A stretch of 38,032 nucleotides of DNA from JALSJK01 sp964530345 (lineage in GTDB: Bacteria > Pseudomonadota > Gammaproteobacteria > Methylococcales > Methylomonadaceae), in contig CAZGYJ010000009.1 of the NCBI GenBank assembly GCA_964530345.1, positions 1 to 38,032 of the forward strand, given 5' to 3'. The notes beneath the pieces are model-generated. The model ran no database searches, was not told the origin of the DNA, and saw nothing but the letters and a program-made list of their open reading frames with translations. Position numbers and translations under genes: made by a program. This document shows, piece by piece, positions 25,099-34,900 of the stretch (its first letter is position 1; each line of letters opens with the position of its first letter).

Positions 25099-25946
25099 TG
25101 GATAATAAAATTGTTTATCTAAATGGCAAGTATTTACCGCTTAATGAAGCCAAAGTATCAGTTCTTGACCGCGGATTTCTGTTTGGTGATGGTGTTTATG
25201 AAGTCATTCCAGCTTATTATGGCAAATTATTTCTGTTTCAGGAGCATCTGCTCAGACTCAATAACAGCCTGAAACTTATTCAACTCCCTATCCTTTATGA
25301 CGAACAGCAATGGCTGGATATTTTGAATCCATTGTTGACTGAAGATCAGGATCAATATATTTACCTGCAAATTACCCGAGGAGTGGTCAACAAAAGAGAT
25401 CATGCTTTCCCTGAAGAAATTCAGCCCACTGTTTTTGCCATGTGTTCGCCTATCACACACTTTTCTGAGCGAAACAAAGGCGTCAAAGCGATTACACTGG
25501 ATGATACACGCTGGGAATTATGTCATGTTAAAGCCACAACATTGTTGGCCAATATTTTGTTACGGCAGAAAGCGGTTGAGCAAGACTGCGCAGAAGCCAT
25601 TTTAGTCAAGGATAACGTTGTGACCGAAGGTGCGGCCAGTAATGTTTTTGCCGTCATTGATAATATTTTGACTACCCCACCGATTAATAATGAAATTTTA
25701 CCGGGCATAACTAGACAGTTGATTATAAAATTAGCCAAAGAGCATCAAATCTCTGTTGCTGAACGGGCCATTCCCTTAAGCGAATTACAAGCCGCCGATG
25801 AAATATGGTTAACCAGTTCAACTCGTGAAATATTACCTGTTGTAGAACTGGATAAAAAACCGGTAGGAAATGGTCAACCCGGACAAGTCTGGAAAACCAT
25901 GCATCACCTATTTCAACTAGCAAAAAAACACCCTTATGAGCGATGA
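25098..25946 (+). CDS. dat: D-alanine aminotransferase-like class IV PLP enzyme
   Basis: 282 residues. Fold-type IV transaminase with VSVLDRGFLFGDGVYEVIPAYYGKL-type N-terminus (two halves of this are each diagnostic), the PLP-binding Lys145 in CHVKATTLLANILL, and EGAASNVFAV plus EIWLTSSTREILPV at the phosphate side. It probably makes D-alanine or D-glutamate by transamination; a branched-chain or 4-amino-4-deoxychorismate lyase role is less likely given the context next to a carboxypeptidase that releases D-Ala. Start ATG 25098 overlaps the dacA stop by one base, and its end overlaps ybeD by 11 bases. Confidence 0.9.
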   Translation: MDNKIVYLNGKYLPLNEAKVSVLDRGFLFGDGVYEVIPAYYGKLFLFQEHLLRLNNSLKLIQLPILYDEQQWLDILNPLLTEDQDQYIYLQITRGVVNKRDHAFPEEIQPTVFAMCSPITHFSERNKGVKAITLDDTRWELCHVKATTLLANILLRQKAVEQDCAEAILVKDNVVTEGAASNVFAVIDNILTTPPINNEILPGITRQLIIKLAKEHQISVAERAIPLSELQAADEIWLTSSTREILPVVELDKKPVGNGQPGQVWKTMHHLFQLAKKHPYER

Positions 25947-26214
25947 AAACAAATCAGAAGAAACGCTGCTGGAATTTCCCTGCCAATTTCCAATTAAGGC
26001 ACTAGGAAAAACCAGCCCAGAGCTGGATATTATCATTATTGAAATCATCAAACGCCACGTTGACGATGTTCAAGATGATGCCATAAAATCCAAACCCAGC
26101 AAAGGTGGAAACTACACAGCGATAACCATTACCATCGAGGCAACCAGTAAACAACAACTCGATAACATTTATCAAGACCTTACTGATTGCCCTGAAGTGA
26201 TTATGGCTCTGTAA
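25936..26214 (+). CDS. ybeD: YbeD/DUF493 family protein
   Basis: 92 residues, typical size. The pattern LLEFPCQFPIKALGKTSPEL, IKSKPSKGGNYTAITITIEA and QLDNIYQDLTDCPEVIMAL is that of DUF493, an ACT-like ferredoxin fold. The molecular role is not settled. It normally stands between dacA and lipB; here the D-amino-acid transaminase gene comes between dacA and ybeD, and lipB-lipA do not follow. It overlaps dat by 11 nt and ends the + strand run. Confidence 0.95.
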   Translation: MSDENKSEETLLEFPCQFPIKALGKTSPELDIIIIEIIKRHVDDVQDDAIKSKPSKGGNYTAITITIEATSKQQLDNIYQDLTDCPEVIMAL

Positions 26215-26264
26215 GTTTAGTCCATAGGAAATTACTTAAGTATCCTATTCAACTGAATTAATTT

Positions 26265-26435
26265 TTATTCCATCTCCTCAAAAAAACTTTTCGGGGCACC
26301 GCAGATTGGGCATATCCAGTCATCAGGTATATCTGCCCACAACGTTCCTGGAGCAATACCACTATCAGGATCGCCCTTTGCCTCATCATAGATATGTTCA
26401 CATTCCTTGCATCTGTACTTTTTATATTCTGCCAT
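26265..26435 (-). CDS. Rubredoxin
   Basis: 56 residues. Both iron-binding pairs are present, CKEC near residue 10 and CPICG near 44, with IYDEAKGDPDSGIAPGT and WADIPDDWICP between them; this is a standard single-iron rubredoxin. It carries one electron at low potential to oxygenases or peroxide/superoxide scavengers. GGGAG lies upstream of ATG 26435. It starts 14 nt after the stop of the membrane protein gene on the same strand, so the two are likely co-transcribed and may work together. The facing ybeD gene ends 50 bp away; a weak inverted repeat (26224-26248) lies between. Confidence 0.97.
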   Translation of the reverse strand: MAEYKKYRCKECEHIYDEAKGDPDSGIAPGTLWADIPDDWICPICGAPKSFFEEME

Positions 26436-26449
26436 CGTTGTTGCTCCCG

Positions 26450-27496
26450 TTATTTGCTAAATGAAATAAACCGCCGGTAAGGCGAACCATTTTTCCAGGT
26501 AAAAGCCTCTGTGTAATAATGCATCAGCCCCAAATACCCAAGAAACCCAAGTGAAATAATTTTCCGTATCTCTGTTCCAAAAATAAAGTTCATTAAACTA
26601 TTAAAATAATAATCTCCATAAGCTTGCAGGACAAAAGCCAAAGCAAAAGACAAAACTGGTAACACTAACAAAATTGGAATGTGAATATTTTTTGCCCATT
26701 TATAGAGAAAATTTTGTGGTTTTTCATGGTGGCGATTGTAATCATGAACCACATAAAAAACATAGGCAGTGGCATCATGAACCAGCCGAGGCACTAAAAT
26801 AGCCAGAAAATAATACTGCTGCACATATAAATAAAAACTACTCAATACTAACAAGGTATTAGCCCACATAAATGACTGGCCAAACAGACTAGGCACTAGT
26901 CTATGGCAAAAGACAGTCACTATAATCAACGCCAGACACAAAGAGCCTGAAATATTTTTAATCCATTCCACTTGCTGCGCATCCAGACTTTTATTGAGGA
27001 AAATGCCAATATAAATAAAAATACCTGCAACAACTGCCAAACCGAGTTGCAGATAAAATGACCAGCTTGGCAAACGGCAAACTCCTCTGGCAATACCATA
27101 TTGCTGTTTCAGAACATGAAAAACAGTCCAGGAAGCCACCATAATGTATAAAATCCTATAACTAAGTAGCTGATAGCCAACTGCAAAAAACACGGCAAGC
27201 GCAATAGTCATGGTAATAACTTTAAATTGATAAAATTTAAAGTATTCAGTATTGGTTGTCAGAATAATTGCACTGGCAACAATGTGCGGCGTCCCGAATA
27301 GGATTTGAAATAAAATAAAATGCTTAGGGCTACTGGGTAAACTTTGTTGAAGGTAATGATTGAAAAAATGCGTATCAACCAATTGCAGGAACATACAAAA
27401 AGGAATAATGGCATACAATGCCAATAATAACCGAAAAGAAACAGATAACCTGTTAACAACCGCTTGTTCTTTTGTTTCCAGTATTTGCGCTACCAT
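26450..27496 (-). CDS. Histidine-rich polytopic membrane protein, function unknown
   Basis: 348 residues from ATG 27496 (a GTG lies one codon earlier). About eight to ten hydrophobic segments are visible. Conserved-looking polar clusters sit at segment ends: GTPHIVAS, TVFHVLKQQYGIARG, VPRLVHDATAYVFYVVHDY followed by NRHHE, and LMHYYTEAFTWK. Spaced His/Asp/Glu residues of this kind recall the histidine boxes of membrane di-iron oxygenases and desaturases, but the spacing fits no family I know, and I cannot name one. The next gene is a rubredoxin, the usual electron donor for AlkB-like hydroxylases. The role as a rubredoxin-dependent oxidoreductase is a hypothesis only. A sigma-70-like promoter lies ~33-62 bp upstream. 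Confidence 0.85.
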   Translation of the reverse strand: MVAQILETKEQAVVNRLSVSFRLLLALYAIIPFCMFLQLVDTHFFNHYLQQSLPSSPKHFILFQILFGTPHIVASAIILTTNTEYFKFYQFKVITMTIALAVFFAVGYQLLSYRILYIMVASWTVFHVLKQQYGIARGVCRLPSWSFYLQLGLAVVAGIFIYIGIFLNKSLDAQQVEWIKNISGSLCLALIIVTVFCHRLVPSLFGQSFMWANTLLVLSSFYLYVQQYYFLAILVPRLVHDATAYVFYVVHDYNRHHEKPQNFLYKWAKNIHIPILLVLPVLSFALAFVLQAYGDYYFNSLMNFIFGTEIRKIISLGFLGYLGLMHYYTEAFTWKNGSPYRRFISFSK

Positions 27497-27528
27497 CACT
27501 AAAACTCATTATTATTGTAATGGTTGAT

Positions 27529-27558
27529 AATATACTTTGAACCGGATGGTATTTGCAA
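27529..27558 (-). promoter_or_regulatory. Candidate sigma-70 promoter of membrane protein-rubredoxin unit
   Basis: On the minus strand TTGCAA (27558-27553) and TATATT (27534-27529) are 18 nt apart; they match the -35 and -10 consensus at 4 and 5 of 6 positions. The -10 lies 32 bp before ATG 27496. Confidence 0.45.
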
Positions 27559-27597
27559 TCCATTCATAATACTTTAGAACATGCTAATTCATTGATT

Positions 27598-28929
27598 TTA
27601 CTCGCCCGCTATTGCCATTTCTTCTATCAGAATAGAACCGGTTCGTATATTGCCTCGATAATCAACATCATTAGCCACTGCCACAATATTTTTGAACATT
27701 TCCTTCATATTTCCGGCTATGGTTATTTCTTCCACTGGATACTGGATCTCTCCTTTTTCCACCCAAAAACCAGCTGCCCCTCGTGAGTAATCGCCAGTCA
27801 CCATATTGATACCCTGACCCATCATTTCTGTCACTAACAGACCGGTATCCATTTTTTTTAACAATGCCTCAAAATCATCTGTTCCGGGATCAATCGTCAG
27901 ATTCCGCACTCCGCCGGCATTTCCTGTCGTTTGTAAACCCAGTTTCCGTGCTGAATAACAACTTAACACGTAAGAACGAAGGACACCTTCGCTGACCAGA
28001 TCTCGGTTTTTGGTCTGGACACCTTCATTATCATAGGCGGCACTTCCTAAACCTCTTAACAGGTAGGGTTGTTCAAAAATATGAATAAATTCCGGGAAAA
28101 TATGCTGATCAAGCGCATCAAGTAAAAATGAGGATTTTCGATATAAATTACCTCCACTGATTGCAGAAATAAATGTTCCCAGCAGACTTCCAGCAACATC
28201 GGCCGCATAAATTACCGGGCATTGTCTCGAACTTAAGGATTGCGCCTGCAAACGCTTGATGGTTCGTTCAGCTGCTTTGGTGCCGACCGCTTGCGCTGAC
28301 TCCAGATCATCCGCGCTTCTTGCCACACTATACCAGTAATCCCGTTGCATACTTTCGCCGCGTTGACCAAGCACCGAACAGCTCAACGAATGCCGCGTGG
28401 ATGAATAACCATGTATAAACCCCAAGGAATTACCCAATACTCTAATACCTTGATAAGTGTCAACCGAAGCACCTTCAGAATTACTAATGTCTGGATGAAA
28501 CGATCTAGCCGCTTCCTCACATTCAAGCGCTAACTCAATCGCCTGATCAACATTAATGTTCCAGGGGTGATAAATATCAAGATCAGGAAATTCAGTTGCC
28601 AACAAAGTTTTTTCGGGCAAACCAGCATTTTTATCTTCACTCGCATATTGAGCAATAGAGCAGGCTGCATGCACTGTTTCTTTAACTGACTCCGAGGATA
28701 AATCCGTACTACTCGCCGAGCCTTTTTTTTGGCCGAAGTAAACAGTCACTCCCAGACTTTGGTCTCGATTATGCTCAATTGTTTCAACATCACCCAACCG
28801 GGCAGTCACAGACAAGCCGCTGCCAGAATTTAATCCTGCCTCTACTGCACTAGCGCCTTGTTGATCAGCTGCAGCTATAATGTCGCTGACAATGTTTTCC
28901 AATCGTTGTATTTCCTGCTTATTGTCCAC
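27598..28929 (-). CDS. pmbA: PmbA/TldE metalloprotease subunit
   Basis: 443 residues starting at GTG 28929 with GGAGAA about 8 nt upstream. It has the TldD/PmbA family core: VTARLGDVETIEHNRDQSLG, GFIHGYSSTRHSLSCSVLG, AADVAGSLLGTFISAISGGN, RNLTIDPGTDDFEALLKKM, and MGQGINMVTGDYSRGAAGFW near the end. PmbA lacks the zinc-binding HExxxH of its partner and forms a heterodimer with TldD that degrades unfolded or modified peptides, for example in microcin B17 maturation. tldD is nearby on the same strand but a pRiA4b ORF-3-like gene lies between them. Confidence 0.97.
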   Translation of the reverse strand: MDNKQEIQRLENIVSDIIAAADQQGASAVEAGLNSGSGLSVTARLGDVETIEHNRDQSLGVTVYFGQKKGSASSTDLSSESVKETVHAACSIAQYASEDKNAGLPEKTLLATEFPDLDIYHPWNINVDQAIELALECEEAARSFHPDISNSEGASVDTYQGIRVLGNSLGFIHGYSSTRHSLSCSVLGQRGESMQRDYWYSVARSADDLESAQAVGTKAAERTIKRLQAQSLSSRQCPVIYAADVAGSLLGTFISAISGGNLYRKSSFLLDALDQHIFPEFIHIFEQPYLLRGLGSAAYDNEGVQTKNRDLVSEGVLRSYVLSCYSARKLGLQTTGNAGGVRNLTIDPGTDDFEALLKKMDTGLLVTEMMGQGINMVTGDYSRGAAGFWVEKGEIQYPVEEITIAGNMKEMFKNIVAVANDVDYRGNIRTGSILIEEMAIAGE

Positions 28930-28953
28930 GCGTTGAATTCTCCGTTTTTATTT

Positions 28954-29523
28954 TTACCTGCAATACTCGACCAACAAATCGTTGATTTCCTTAATATCCA
29001 ATCGTTCAGAGTCAAAATTTCCACCCAGCCATTCCAACATTCCTTCATGGTCAGGGTGCTCTGGGTCTTGAATGGCGTTAAGCAATTCCTCATATCCCCA
29101 AACACCTCCACAATCTTCCGGCGGACACGCACGCTTACCTTTAACACAAACAGGTAATCTGGCATTTTTATCATAGGGTAAGATCTTTTCAAGCACAATT
29201 TTATGCTCCCAGCCATCACCAAAATCGTACTCATAAACCATACTGTCTTTCTCCTGTTTAAGTAACTGACTCAGTTTATATTTATATTCATCTTTAGTTT
29301 CCAAACCAAAGTCAAATTCATCATCAGGAACGCCGTAAATTTCTCTATTGTGCATAAATTGATGCAAATGGCTATTTGTCCAGCCCATGGAAATTTGCAC
29401 AACCAAATGAAAATCAGCCAAACTTACCGTACTCGAGACCAAGATCCTGCGCCAAATCGGCGGTCTGGCGCCAATCAAAGTTATCTTTATCTGGTAAATT
29501 GATCTTAACTGTTGAACTGTCAT
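28954..29523 (-). CDS. Plasmid pRiA4b ORF-3-like protein
   Basis: 189 residues. The family pattern is clear: YQIKITLIGARPPIWRRILV, then FHLVVQISMGWTNSHLHQF, YEYDFGDGWEHKIVLEKI, and CVKGKRACPPEDCGGVWGY (two cysteines), then a C-terminal FDSERLDIKEIND. Proteins of this family occur on plasmids and near mobile elements, and as chromosomal genes; their biochemical role is unknown. ATG 29523 has a strong GGGGG Shine-Dalgarno. It sits between tldD and pmbA with ~24 bp on either side, so it appears to have been fitted neatly into the operon. Confidence 0.9.
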   Translation of the reverse strand: MTVQQLRSIYQIKITLIGARPPIWRRILVSSTVSLADFHLVVQISMGWTNSHLHQFMHNREIYGVPDDEFDFGLETKDEYKYKLSQLLKQEKDSMVYEYDFGDGWEHKIVLEKILPYDKNARLPVCVKGKRACPPEDCGGVWGYEELLNAIQDPEHPDHEGMLEWLGGNFDSERLDIKEINDLLVEYCR

Positions 29524-29546
29524 TATTACCCCCTTTTTTATTAGGT

Positions 29547-30992
29547 CTATATTTCAGTACCGCCTACCGTAAGTCCATCAATTTTTAATGTTGGCTGACC
29601 AACGCCAACAGGAACACTCTGCCCTTCTTTACCACAAGTTCCGACGCCGCTATCCAACTTCAAATCGGTACCGACCATACTGACACGAGTTAAGACATCT
29701 GGACCATTTCCGATCAATGTTGCCCCTTTAACCGGTCGGGTAATTTTTCCATTTTCAATGAGATAAGCTTCGCTGGCTGAAAATACAAATTTACCAGAAG
29801 TAATATCAACTTGCCCGCCTCCGAAATTTTTTGCATACAAACCTTTTTCTACCGAACGAATAATTTCATCCGGATCATGGGGGCCAGCAAGCATATAGGT
29901 ATTTGTCATTCTCGGCATTGGCAAATGAGCATAAGATTCTCTACGGCCATTACCTGTAGGTTTAACGCCCATTAAACGGGCATTCATCTTGTCTTGCATA
30001 TAACCCTTCAAAATTCCTTTTTCAATCAAAACCGTATTTTCGGTTGGTGTGCCTTCATCATCAATGCTTAACGAACCTCTTCGTTCTGGTAGCGTACCAT
30101 CATCAACAACTGTACATAAATCAGAAGCGACCCGCTCGCCAACTTTGCCACTAAAAGCCGATGTGCCTTTTCGGTTAAAATCCCCTTCAAGTCCGTGGCC
30201 GATAGCCTCATGCAATAAAATGCCCGGCCAACCCGAACCTAAAACAACAGTCATATTCCCTGCTGGCGCAGGAACTGCTTCAAGATTAACCAATGCCTGC
30301 CGCACCGCTTCTTGTCCGTAACTTAAAGCCCGATCCTGATCCAGAAAAAAACTATAATCTGATCTACTACCACCTCCCATACTACCTTGTTCGCGTCGTC
30401 CATCTTGCTCAACAATGACTGTTACATTTAACCTGACCAGTGGCCTGACATCTGCGGCCAGCGAACCATCCTGACTGGCAACCAAAATATGATCATGCAC
30501 GCCAACCAGACTGACAATAACTTGTTCAATCCGGCTATCCAGCTTTCTGGTTGCCTCGTCAACTTTACGAAGCAAATCAATTTTTTCCTGATCCGCGAGT
30601 GATAGTAACGGATTAATTGGAGAATACAGTTGTGGATATTGACCTTGAGATATTAGTGCATGACTGACATCCTGTCCTTGCCTTGCGATAGCCTTAACGC
30701 TGTTGGCCGCCTCCAGCAAACTAGAAAGTTCAATACGGTCGCTATAGGCAAAACCGGTTTTTTCTCCTGAAACAATCCTAACACCAGCTCCTTGTTCGAT
30801 ATTATGACTCCCCTCCTTGATAATGCCATCTTCCAGAACCCAGGACTCATAACGCCCGGACTGAAAATATATGTCTGCCGCATCAACTGATGCAGTTAAT
30901 AAACTGGACATCACTCGATCAATATCCTGTTCTTGCAAACCAGAAGGAACAAGGATTGACTGCCTAGCCAATTCCAAAACCTGTTCAGTCAT
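29547..30992 (-). CDS. tldD: TldD metalloprotease subunit
   Basis: 481 residues from ATG 30992. The zinc site HEAIGHGLEGD begins at His261 (HExxxH), the catalytic motif of the TldD subunit. Other family landmarks are DIYFQSGRYESWVLEDGIIK, GSMGGGSRSDYSFF, GTLPERRGSLSIDDEGTP, and SYAHLPMPRMTNTYM. TldD-PmbA opens to take unfolded peptides into a closed chamber. Its ATG shares one base with the nitrilase stop (TGATG), so it is translated with that gene. Confidence 0.98.
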   Translation of the reverse strand: MTEQVLELARQSILVPSGLQEQDIDRVMSSLLTASVDAADIYFQSGRYESWVLEDGIIKEGSHNIEQGAGVRIVSGEKTGFAYSDRIELSSLLEAANSVKAIARQGQDVSHALISQGQYPQLYSPINPLLSLADQEKIDLLRKVDEATRKLDSRIEQVIVSLVGVHDHILVASQDGSLAADVRPLVRLNVTVIVEQDGRREQGSMGGGSRSDYSFFLDQDRALSYGQEAVRQALVNLEAVPAPAGNMTVVLGSGWPGILLHEAIGHGLEGDFNRKGTSAFSGKVGERVASDLCTVVDDGTLPERRGSLSIDDEGTPTENTVLIEKGILKGYMQDKMNARLMGVKPTGNGRRESYAHLPMPRMTNTYMLAGPHDPDEIIRSVEKGLYAKNFGGGQVDITSGKFVFSASEAYLIENGKITRPVKGATLIGNGPDVLTRVSMVGTDLKLDSGVGTCGKEGQSVPVGVGQPTLKIDGLTVGGTEI

Positions 30993-31816
30993 CAAACGCC
31001 CTCATAAAATATTTGCCGATGTTGTAATACTGGAAATGCTGCCCGCACTTTTTGTATCCTTTCCAGTTCAATATCGGCGATAACAAAGCCACTACCAGTT
31101 TTATAGCAGTCCAACACAACGCCCCATGGATCTACAATCATACTATGTCCAAAGGTTTTACGCCCATTCAAATGAAAACCGCCCTGATTAGGTGCAACCA
31201 CATAACAAAGATTTTCAATGGACCTGGCTCTTAACAATACTTCCCAATGTGCAGCGCCAGTTTCTGCGGTAAAAGCGGAAGGAATTATCAGCACATCCAT
31301 TCCCTGGTTTGCCATTTTTCGAAATAACTCTGGAAACCGTAAATCATAACAAACAGCAACGCCAAGCTTACCAAAAGGACTGTCAATAACTAATTCAGTT
31401 TCTCCCTTGGCAATAGTATCAGATTCTCGATATTCTTCATCAGAATCCGGAACGCTGACATCAAATAAGTGAATTTTATCGTATCGGGCAACGCGTTCTC
31501 CCTGGTCATTAAATACCAGACAAGCAGCAATTACTTTATTCTCATCATCTGCAGCAAGTGGAATTGTACCTCCCACCAACCAAACACCATGCTTTCTGGC
31601 CATATTGGACAAAAACTCCTGAATCGGCCCTTGACCATCGATTTCTTTTTGCTTGATTTTGTCAAACTCTGTTTCACCCATTAAAGCGAAATTTTCCGGT
31701 AACGCAATCAAATCCGCCCCCGCTTTTGCGGCCTCAGTAATCAATTTTTCCGCTTCAAACAAATTAGAACTGACACTTAACCCTGATGCCATTTGTATGG
31801 CTGCAAATCTACTCAT
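30992..31816 (-). CDS. Carbon-nitrogen hydrolase (Nit1/Nit2-like, probable deaminated glutathione amidase)
   Basis: 274 residues. The Glu-Lys-Cys triad is visible: Glu in LIALPENFALMG, Lys in ARYDKIHLFDVS, and Cys in VAVCYDLRFPELFR. YDKIHLFDV and the CYDLRFPE pocket with HWEVLLRARSIEN are typical of the Nit1/NitFhit-type branch that clears deaminated glutathione. Substrate is inferred from family only. Its ATG, once the assembly gap is closed, would overlap the end of yhdP by eight bases (ATGAGTAG), and its stop overlaps tldD by one base. Confidence 0.93.
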   Translation of the reverse strand: MSRFAAIQMASGLSVSSNLFEAEKLITEAAKAGADLIALPENFALMGETEFDKIKQKEIDGQGPIQEFLSNMARKHGVWLVGGTIPLAADDENKVIAACLVFNDQGERVARYDKIHLFDVSVPDSDEEYRESDTIAKGETELVIDSPFGKLGVAVCYDLRFPELFRKMANQGMDVLIIPSAFTAETGAAHWEVLLRARSIENLCYVVAPNQGGFHLNGRKTFGHSMIVDPWGVVLDCYKTGSGFVIADIELERIQKVRAAFPVLQHRQIFYEGV

Positions 31817-31982
31817 TTATAATTTTCNNNNNNNNNNNNNNNNNNNNNNNNNNNNNNNNNNNNNNNNNNNNNNNNNNNNNNNNNNNNNNNNNNNNNNNNN
31901 NNNNNNNNNNNNNNNNNNNNNNNNNNNACACTTAACCCTGATGCCATTTGTATGGCTGCAAATCTACTCATTTATAATTTTC
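31773..31982. other. Assembly gap: 100 N flanked by identical 55-bp sequences
   Basis: Ns fill 31828-31927, exactly 100. The 55 bases before the gap (31773-31827) are the same as the 55 after it (31928-31982), from ACACTTAACC to TATAATTTTC. Two contigs that overlap by 55 bp were apparently joined with a default gap rather than merged. In the real genome this span is probably 155 bp shorter, and no sequence is missing. Confidence 0.93.
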
Positions 31983-34900
31983 TCTTTGTTATTATTTACC
32001 CATGGAAAATCCGTTATACCAGTCCAGACTTTCCGTAACAAGCCATCATTTTCTGGTTCTGAAATGACTTTTGGATTACTCCATTCCCCTTCCAGACGAT
32101 AATGTGCGCCAAAAAATACACCTTCTCTTGGCTTCCCTGTAATCGTTCCTGCTATCGCACCGACAACCCCACCGACAATTTTTCCGGCAATTGGAATCAC
32201 TTCTGCACTTTTCGGCAGTACAAAAATATCTTGATCAATCCGCCTGTTCACTAAATCCAGTTCTCCGGAAATTTTTATTTTAGCCGGCAACGCATCAACT
32301 AACAGATTATTGGTCTTTGCTTTACCATCTGCTATTACAAAATCTCCACGGATATGTTCAAATGACAGGCCTTTTGAAAACACATCAGAAAAATCAAGAC
32401 GTATCCGCCGATATAAATTACCCAAATTTAAAATCCCCAAAAGCCTGCCAACACCTGGCTCGATACCCAGCAAGCGGCCATCTTCTAGATGCATTTTTAT
32501 TGTTCCGGCTAACTTATCAAGGGCAAACTGATACGGGGGATCAGGCCACTGTAAATCAAATTCAAACAGTGCTTGCGTATCAATCACATCATTTGACAAC
32601 CCCATTGATGTTAAAAAAAGCCCTAAATCTTTGACTCTCCATTGTCCTTTAAATCCACTAATATTGGTTCCTTGCTGGTGTTTCCAAAAACCATTTTCAA
32701 TACTTAAGTCACTATTATTTGATATTAATCTAATTTTGGGAAAAATCATCCCGCGATCATCATGCTTGGCAGAAATGGACAACCGTCCCAAATCATGTTG
32801 TTGCCAAAATACTTTTTCACTTTGCAAGTCAAACAGCGGCAAATCTTCAGGCGCCAAAGACTCGATATTATCTTGATCAATAAATAATTGGCTTAAAGCT
32901 GAAAAATCAATATCATCGAATTTCAAGAGAATCTTCTGCTCTTTGGCTAAATCAGAAGGAAACGATATGCCACCCTTAAAAAAAGCAGTTTTAATCGCTC
33001 CAGCAAAAAGTGACTCATTTTTGTTCAGTTTTAAAACAACTCGACCTAATTGTTGTTTTCTCCATACCAATTGATCAACAGTCAGATCTAATAGGTGAAT
33101 TAGCGAAAGCAAAGCACCTCCATGCTCTGATTTTTCGGTCAATGACAACCATGAATCCAGATTCAGCCGCTCTTGATCAACTCTCAATACTATTCCATCT
33201 TCGCCTAAAAATTCTGGCTCACCGGCTCCATAGACGATATTTAAGCCAAGTAGAACAGATTTTTTCATATCAAGACTTGCAGCAACTTTTAATCGATCAG
33301 CATAATCCAAATTAGCCAGCAGTACGTTTGAATCATCAAAAGTAAAATCTACCCATATCGGTTGTTTTTGTTCAGCCGACTTAGCCAGATCTTCTGGCAA
33401 ATTTAGCGTTAAACCCAACAATTCACTGTGAAGGTGAAGTTGTGAAGGTAGATTTCCATCGCGGGGAACCGTTAATTTTAAATCATACTGTAAATTACCT
33501 GAAGCAACTTGCCATAATTGATTGGGAAACTGTTTCTTGAGGTTCTCGGTATCGGTCTTGCCAGTACCGTTAATCAACATTTTTTCTGGGTCGCTTGAAA
33601 CATCAAAAGTAACAGGAAATCCCAACCCAAATCCTTTTAAGTCTTTGCTAAAAACATCATCTTCTGTAAATATCAGCTGACCAGACATTTTTGTTACCTC
33701 CAATGCCAAAGGTAGCACCGATACTCTAGCTCTGCGCAAAGACGCTTCGACTTTGACGTCTGTTTGCTCCACATCTGCAACAGGAAGATGCAAATGCACA
33801 TCCAAGGTATTGTTTCCTTTCGCTGTTATTACTTGAGTAACCGGTAGAAGCTTATCGGACAATGGGCTATTTTCCAGAAAATCAAAAGTCTGCTCAATCC
33901 GTCCTTCCAAGCGAGCTTTTACCGTTAATATTTCATTTTCTCGAAAGGAAGGTAAAGTCACTCTTAAAGATTTGATGCTTTCGCCGCTCAATTGCCCCTT
34001 GTTAACACGGATATCAAGCGTATCATTTCTAAAAAATACTTGGCCGTCAATCCCAGTCAGCTTTGGCCATTGTTCACCATAGGATATTTTTAGATCCGTC
34101 GCCGTTAAATCGGCTTGAAATGTTCCATTACCATTTATAAAAGGATAGTCACTAGTTTTACCATAAAATAATATTTTTGCTTTGGCTATTTCACCAGAAA
34201 CCAACAACTGTTGAAGCCATGATAACAATTCCTTATCCAGTATTTTATCTGGATATAATTTATTAATCATAGCTACATTAACACCATTGGTTACTTCGGT
34301 TTGCCAATCGATCAATCCATCTTTTTGTTGTTTGCCCAACTCAAGATGAAAGCGATTTCTAGTACTTAGACCGGGCAGAGACACAGCAAGATCATCGCTT
34401 GAAAACGACAGATTTTGTTGTTGTCGCCATAAAACCTGTCCTGTTAATTGTGAAATAGTCAGAGGAATAGACAAAATTTCAGGCAAAACCAATTTTGCAT
34501 CCCGGGTTCTAAGCTTGACGATGCCTTGTTGATTAGAACCTTTTATCCGGCCAGAAAAATTCTTAACCGCAATTTGTCTGGACGCATCAACAAACCCAAT
34601 ATGATTAAAAAAACCATTGATGGCAAAATAACTACCGTCAAAATCAGTATAAAAAACCGTATCATTAATGATCCCTTGCAGCTTCAGCCTTTTTAATTGA
34701 TTAGCTAGAGACTTTTCCAACATTCTAGAGAATAAAACCAATTCTGACGCCTGAGCCAAATCAAGTTGTTTAATCGACGCAACCAGTTTTTTCTCGGATT
34801 TTTTAGAAATACTAAAACTCGCTTCAGGCCATTTCTTTTCTCCTGAATCAAGTTTGAATCGACTCACATCCAATTGCCAAAGATCAGCATCCCTTTGCCA

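Noticed and set aside
26224..26248. Inverted repeat ATAGGA/TCCTAT between ybeD and the rubredoxin gene as a bidirectional terminator
   Set aside because: Only a 6-bp AT-rich stem with a 13-nt loop and no proper T-run on either side; not enough to call.
31653..32102. 149-codon + strand frame running through the N-run
   Set aside because: It spans 100 unknown bases and the duplicated flanks, and is antisense to the nitrilase and yhdP; it exists only because of the assembly gap.
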